A stretch of 9,996 nucleotides of DNA, from contig URLF01000088.1 of assembly GCA_900548705.1 (NCBI GenBank), forward strand, positions 1-9,996, in the 5' to 3' direction. The position numbers and the translations under genes are program-made. Shown piece by piece: positions 7,155-9,996 of this stretch. Position 1 is the first letter of the stretch. Every line of letters begins with the position of its first letter. The DNA comes from an uncultured Porphyromonadaceae bacterium. Lineage in GTDB: Bacteria > Bacteroidota > Bacteroidia > Bacteroidales > Muribaculaceae. The notes under the pieces are model-generated. The model was not told the DNA's origin, did not search any database, and saw only the letters and a list, made by a program, of their open reading frames with translations.

Positions 7155-8516
7155 TTATTTCTCAAGTTCCTTGACAAGCTTGGGCACTTCGGCACCGATG
7201 TCGCCGGCCCCGGCTGTCAAAAGTATGTCAAAGTTACGGTTTTTTATCGTCGGAATCAAGTCTTTCAACGGAATAAGTGTCTTTTTTTCGACGTTTATCC
7301 TGTCGAAGATGATTTGGGAGGTCACTCCGGGGATTGGTTCCTCGCGGGCCGGGTAGATGTCGAGCAACACTACCTCGTCGGCAAGCGACAGGGCCTTGGC
7401 GAAACCTTCGGCGAAATCGCGGGTGCGGGTGTAGAGGTGGGGCTGGAACGCCACGGTCAGGCGGCGGTCGGGATAGAGGGCCTTGATTGATGAGATGGAG
7501 GCCAGAAGCTCGTCGGGATGGTGGGCGTAGTCATCGATTACCACCCGCTCTCCGTCGTCAAGCACCTTCTGGAAGCGGCGTTCCGCGCCACGGAATGTGC
7601 CGATGGCCTCGCGGGCTTTGGCCGCGTCGAATGAGCCGGAGAGCCAGCAGGCGGCGAGGGCAGCCACGGCGTTCTCGATGTTGATTTCCACGGGGACACC
7701 GAGGGAGATATTGCGGATTGTCCCTTCGGGATGAACGAAGTCGAAGGTTATCAACCCATGGCCATGGCGGATGTATGCGGCGTGGAAGTCACCCTCGTCG
7801 CGGGAGTAGGTGTAGACCCTCACCCCTTCTTGCGGACGGGGTTTGAGTTTCAGACCGGTATGGAGCAACAACGCGCCCCCGGGAGTCACAAGTTCGGTGA
7901 ACCGGGCGAAGCTTTCGAGATACTCCTCCTCGGTGCCGTATATGTCGAGATGGTCGGGGTCGGTGGAGGTCACCACGGCGATGTAGGGGGTGAGCTGATG
8001 GAAAGAGCGGTCAAACTCGTCAGCCTCCACGACTGAATAGGGGCTGGTGGTGGAGAGAAGGAAGTTTGAGTTGTAATTGCGGGCCACACCGCCGAGGAAG
8101 GCGTTGCAGCCTGTCCCCTGGGTCTGGAGGATATGGGCGGCCATGGTGGATGTGGTGGTTTTGCCGTGGGTGCCGGAGAAGCAGAGCGACTTCGACGCGC
8201 GGGTAATCATCCCCAGCACGACAGCACGCTTCACAACCTCGAACCCGTTGGCACGGAACCATGAGAGTATCCGGTTGTCGTCATGAATGGCCGGGGTGTA
8301 GACCACCAGTGTTGTCTCCGGGTCGCGGAAGGGGAGGGGTATGTTGTCGGGGTCGTCAGTGAAGGTGATTTCCACCCCCTCCTGTTCGAGGGCGTGGGTC
8401 AGTTCGGAGGGTGTACGGTCATATCCGGCTACTTTGCAGCCTTTGGAGAGGAAGTATCTTTCGAGGGCGGCCATTCCTATGCCACCTGCGCCTGCGAAAT
8501 AAATGTTGGTTTTCAT
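7155..8516 (-). CDS. murC: UDP-N-acetylmuramate--L-alanine ligase MurC
   Basis: MurC is the cytoplasmic ATP-dependent ligase that adds L-alanine to UDP-MurNAc, the first amino acid of the peptidoglycan stem peptide. The 453-residue product has the three Mur-ligase domains in order: a UDP-binding Rossmann domain with GAGGIGM (9-15), a central ATPase domain with P-loop GTHGKTTT (115-122) and the acidic EADEFDRSF motif (164-172), and a C-terminal domain beginning near the invariant RGAERRFQ (309-316), with DDYAHHP (328-334) and TAGAGDIG (434-441). Length is normal for the family. The ATG is 11 bases after the murG stop, so translation is probably coupled. No ddl (D-Ala-D-Ala ligase) gene lies between it and ftsQ, unlike in E. 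coli. Confidence 0.98.
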   Translation of the reverse strand: MKTNIYFAGAGGIGMAALERYFLSKGCKVAGYDRTPSELTHALEQEGVEITFTDDPDNIPLPFRDPETTLVVYTPAIHDDNRILSWFRANGFEVVKRAVVLGMITRASKSLCFSGTHGKTTTSTMAAHILQTQGTGCNAFLGGVARNYNSNFLLSTTSPYSVVEADEFDRSFHQLTPYIAVVTSTDPDHLDIYGTEEEYLESFARFTELVTPGGALLLHTGLKLKPRPQEGVRVYTYSRDEGDFHAAYIRHGHGLITFDFVHPEGTIRNISLGVPVEINIENAVAALAACWLSGSFDAAKAREAIGTFRGAERRFQKVLDDGERVVIDDYAHHPDELLASISSIKALYPDRRLTVAFQPHLYTRTRDFAEGFAKALSLADEVVLLDIYPAREEPIPGVTSQIIFDRINVEKKTLIPLKDLIPTIKNRNFDILLTAGAGDIGAEVPKLVKELEK

Positions 8517-8527
8517 TGCAAGAACAT

Positions 8528-9634
8528 TTAGCGGTTGATGATATGGAGAAGACAGTCAACGATTTTGTCATCGGCGGCGGGGAGGGCCATCTTGCGGGCA
8601 TTCTCGGAAATCGCGCGCCTGCGTGACTCGTCATTCAACAAACACAATACTGCCTGTGAAAGTTCAGCGCGGCAATCCTTGTCGAGAATCATCACGGCGG
8701 CGTCGCGGGAGGCGAGAGCCTCGGCGTTTTTGCGCTGATGGTCCTCGGCCACGTTGGGGGAGGGGACAAGCACGGAGGGGACGCCCGTGAGCTGTATCTC
8801 GCTGATGGTGGATGCTCCGGCCCTGGAGACCATTATGTCGGCTCCCCGGTAGACAAGATCCATCCGGCTCACAAAGGGCATCGCCTGGAACCTTTCCGTG
8901 CCCCATTTCTCCATAAGGGGGGCGGCGAATGCCAGACATTCGTCGGCGTAAAGTTTCCCGGTCTGCCAAAGCACCGACGCTCCGGTTTCGAGTATCGGGG
9001 TCAGGGCTGAGAACATGGACTCATTGAGGGTGCGGGCACCGAGACTGCCACCCACCACCACTACCAGCGGACGGCTTGTGTCGAATCCGAGAGCCTTGCG
9101 GGCCTCCTCGGGTGTGGCCGAAGCAGTGACGATTTCGTGGCGGACGGGATTGCCGGTCTTGGTGATTGACCCGGCGGGGAAGAAACGTTCCATCCCGTCA
9201 TAGGCCACGCATATCGCCTTGGCCTTTTTCGCGAGCAGTTTGTTGGTCACCCCGGCATAGGAGTTCTGTTCCTGCAACAGGGTCGGGATACCCTTTTTCT
9301 GAGCCTCTTTTAGCATCGGCCCGGAAGCGTAGCCTCCGACTCCGACACATACGTCGGGATTGAACTCCCTGAGGACTTTCTTTGCCAGCCGCATGCTCTT
9401 CCATAATTTGAGCAGCACCTTGAAATTGCGCCATGGGCGTTTGCGGTCGAAACCGGCCACCGGCAATCCCACAATCTCATACCCTGCGGCGGGGACGCGC
9501 TCCATCTCCATACGGCCAAGCGCCCCGACAAAAAGTATCTCGGTAGAGGGGTCGCGCCGGCGCAGGGCGTTGGCTATCGAAAGGGCGGGAAATATATGTC
9601 CTCCGGTGCCTCCACCGGAAATCAGTATTTTCAT
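8528..9634 (-). CDS. murG: Lipid II synthase MurG (GlcNAc transferase)
   Basis: MurG transfers GlcNAc from UDP-GlcNAc to lipid I on the inner face of the membrane, making lipid II, which is then flipped and polymerised. I start it at the ATG at 9634 because the protein then opens MKILISGGGTGGHIFPA, the family's N-terminal glycine-rich loop; the frame stays open to a TTG at 9706, but that extension would overlap ftsW and add unconserved residues. The 368-residue product shows GGYASGP (100-106), QEQNSYAGVTNK (121-132), the second glycine loop GGSLGA (195-200), and the UDP-GlcNAc-binding SRAGASTISE (270-279) and PSPNVAEDHQRKNA (291-304). These match the two Rossmann-like halves of GT28 enzymes. 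It begins 43 bases after the ftsW stop and ends 11 bases before murC. Confidence 0.97.
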   Translation of the reverse strand: MKILISGGGTGGHIFPALSIANALRRRDPSTEILFVGALGRMEMERVPAAGYEIVGLPVAGFDRKRPWRNFKVLLKLWKSMRLAKKVLREFNPDVCVGVGGYASGPMLKEAQKKGIPTLLQEQNSYAGVTNKLLAKKAKAICVAYDGMERFFPAGSITKTGNPVRHEIVTASATPEEARKALGFDTSRPLVVVVGGSLGARTLNESMFSALTPILETGASVLWQTGKLYADECLAFAAPLMEKWGTERFQAMPFVSRMDLVYRGADIMVSRAGASTISEIQLTGVPSVLVPSPNVAEDHQRKNAEALASRDAAVMILDKDCRAELSQAVLCLLNDESRRRAISENARKMALPAADDKIVDCLLHIINR

Positions 9635-9677
9635 ATAGGTCAATGTTTTTAGAAATCTGTCACCTGCCGACCGGCCA

Positions 9678-9996
9678 TCATTCCTTGGCCAAGGGATTGG
9701 CGGCAATCATACCGGAGGGCAACTCGGCGATTTCCGCACGGATTGCCTGGGTGCTTTCGTCACGTTTGACAGCTGTGCGGCTTACCGACAGCATTATGCC
9801 GAAGGCGATGGAGGTTACCAAAATGGATGAGCCTCCTTTGGAAATCAGTGGCAACGGTTGTCCCGAGACGGGGAACACCCCTGTCACAATCGCCATATGG
9901 AAGAGGGCCTGCAGGACGATGAATACCGCCATACCCATGATGAGCAGCGTCGGCAACGCGCTCCGGCAGTTGGCGGCGATGGCCCCGGCGCGTCCC
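9678..9996 (-). CDS. ftsW: Septal peptidoglycan polymerase FtsW, C-terminal part only
   Basis: FtsW is a multi-pass SEDS-family glycosyltransferase that polymerises lipid II at the septum with its partner FtsI (PBP3). The frame runs open to the right edge, so only the last 105 residues are here and the TTG at 9956 is not a start. They begin GRAGAIAANCRSAL, continue into a hydrophobic segment (TLLIMGMAVFIVLQALFHMAIV), then the hallmark SEDS loop VTGVFPVSGQPLPLISKGGSS, then a last transmembrane helix ending LSVSR, and finish with a 30-residue cytoplasmic tail. The loop matches the FtsW/RodA signature in its Bacteroidota form. The position before murG favours FtsW over RodA. The stop codon is TGA at 9680-9678. 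Confidence 0.95.
   Translation of the reverse strand, partial: GRAGAIAANCRSALPTLLIMGMAVFIVLQALFHMAIVTGVFPVSGQPLPLISKGGSSILVTSIAFGIMLSVSRTAVKRDESTQAIRAEIAELPSGMIAANPLAKE

Noticed and set aside
8514..8527. Four-codon ORF (ATG TTC TTG CAA TGA) whose stop overlaps the murC start on the minus strand
   Set aside because: It directly follows the murG stop and could suggest coupling, but such a short frame in an 11-base gap is easily chance.
9666..9675. GCCG-AC-CGGC mini-hairpin just after the ftsW stop
   Set aside because: A 4-bp stem with a 2-base loop is too small to act as a terminator between ftsW and murG.
9635..9706. Upstream TTG start extending MurG by 24 residues
   Set aside because: The extension overlaps the ftsW 3' end, has no family similarity, and the ATG at 9634 gives the canonical MKILISGGGTGGH start.

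Overview
The window is bacterial chromosome from the phylum Bacteroidota, order Bacteroidales. Three things suggest this: the cell-wall/division gene order murG-murC-ftsQ-ftsA-ftsZ with no ddl, Bacteroidales-style sequences in FtsW (SGQPLPLISKGGSS), FtsQ and the FtsZ tail (PAY motif), and starts with no clear Shine-Dalgarno sequence but A/T-rich leaders. The GC-rich codons and the style of the large coiled-coil surface protein fit Muribaculaceae (gut S24-7 group) best; that family assignment is inference.

Layout. Positions 1-2772 (+) hold the 3' part of a long gene for a probable exported protein, with an alanine-rich coiled-coil stalk followed by about 750 residues of beta-rich sequence. A clear intrinsic terminator follows at 2891-2925. 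Positions 2926-3289 have no intact gene: an A/T-rich stretch with short inverted repeats, then what looks like an internally deleted, frameshifted gene remnant (about 3074-3179, +), then a long nested hairpin (3188-3254) between the converging ends. From 3290 to the right edge everything lies on the minus strand and forms the distal half of a dcw (division and cell wall) cluster. In transcription order it is ftsW (3' end only), murG, murC, ftsQ, ftsA, ftsZ, with gaps of 43, 11, 21, 59 and 53 bases and no terminator visible between them.

Function. MurG (lipid II synthesis) and MurC (UDP-MurNAc-L-alanine ligase) supply peptidoglycan precursor. FtsW polymerises glycan at the septum, FtsQ is part of the divisome bridge, FtsA ties FtsZ to the membrane, and FtsZ forms the ring. 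Cotranscription would couple precursor supply to septation. All key motifs I looked for are present, so these genes look intact and ordinary.

I found no sign of a new biological system here. The items most worth a second look are the gene remnant beside ftsZ, the nested hairpin, the unusually charge-segregated FtsA linker, the FtsZ tail in which the conserved PAY motif is not terminal, and the uncharacterised surface protein.
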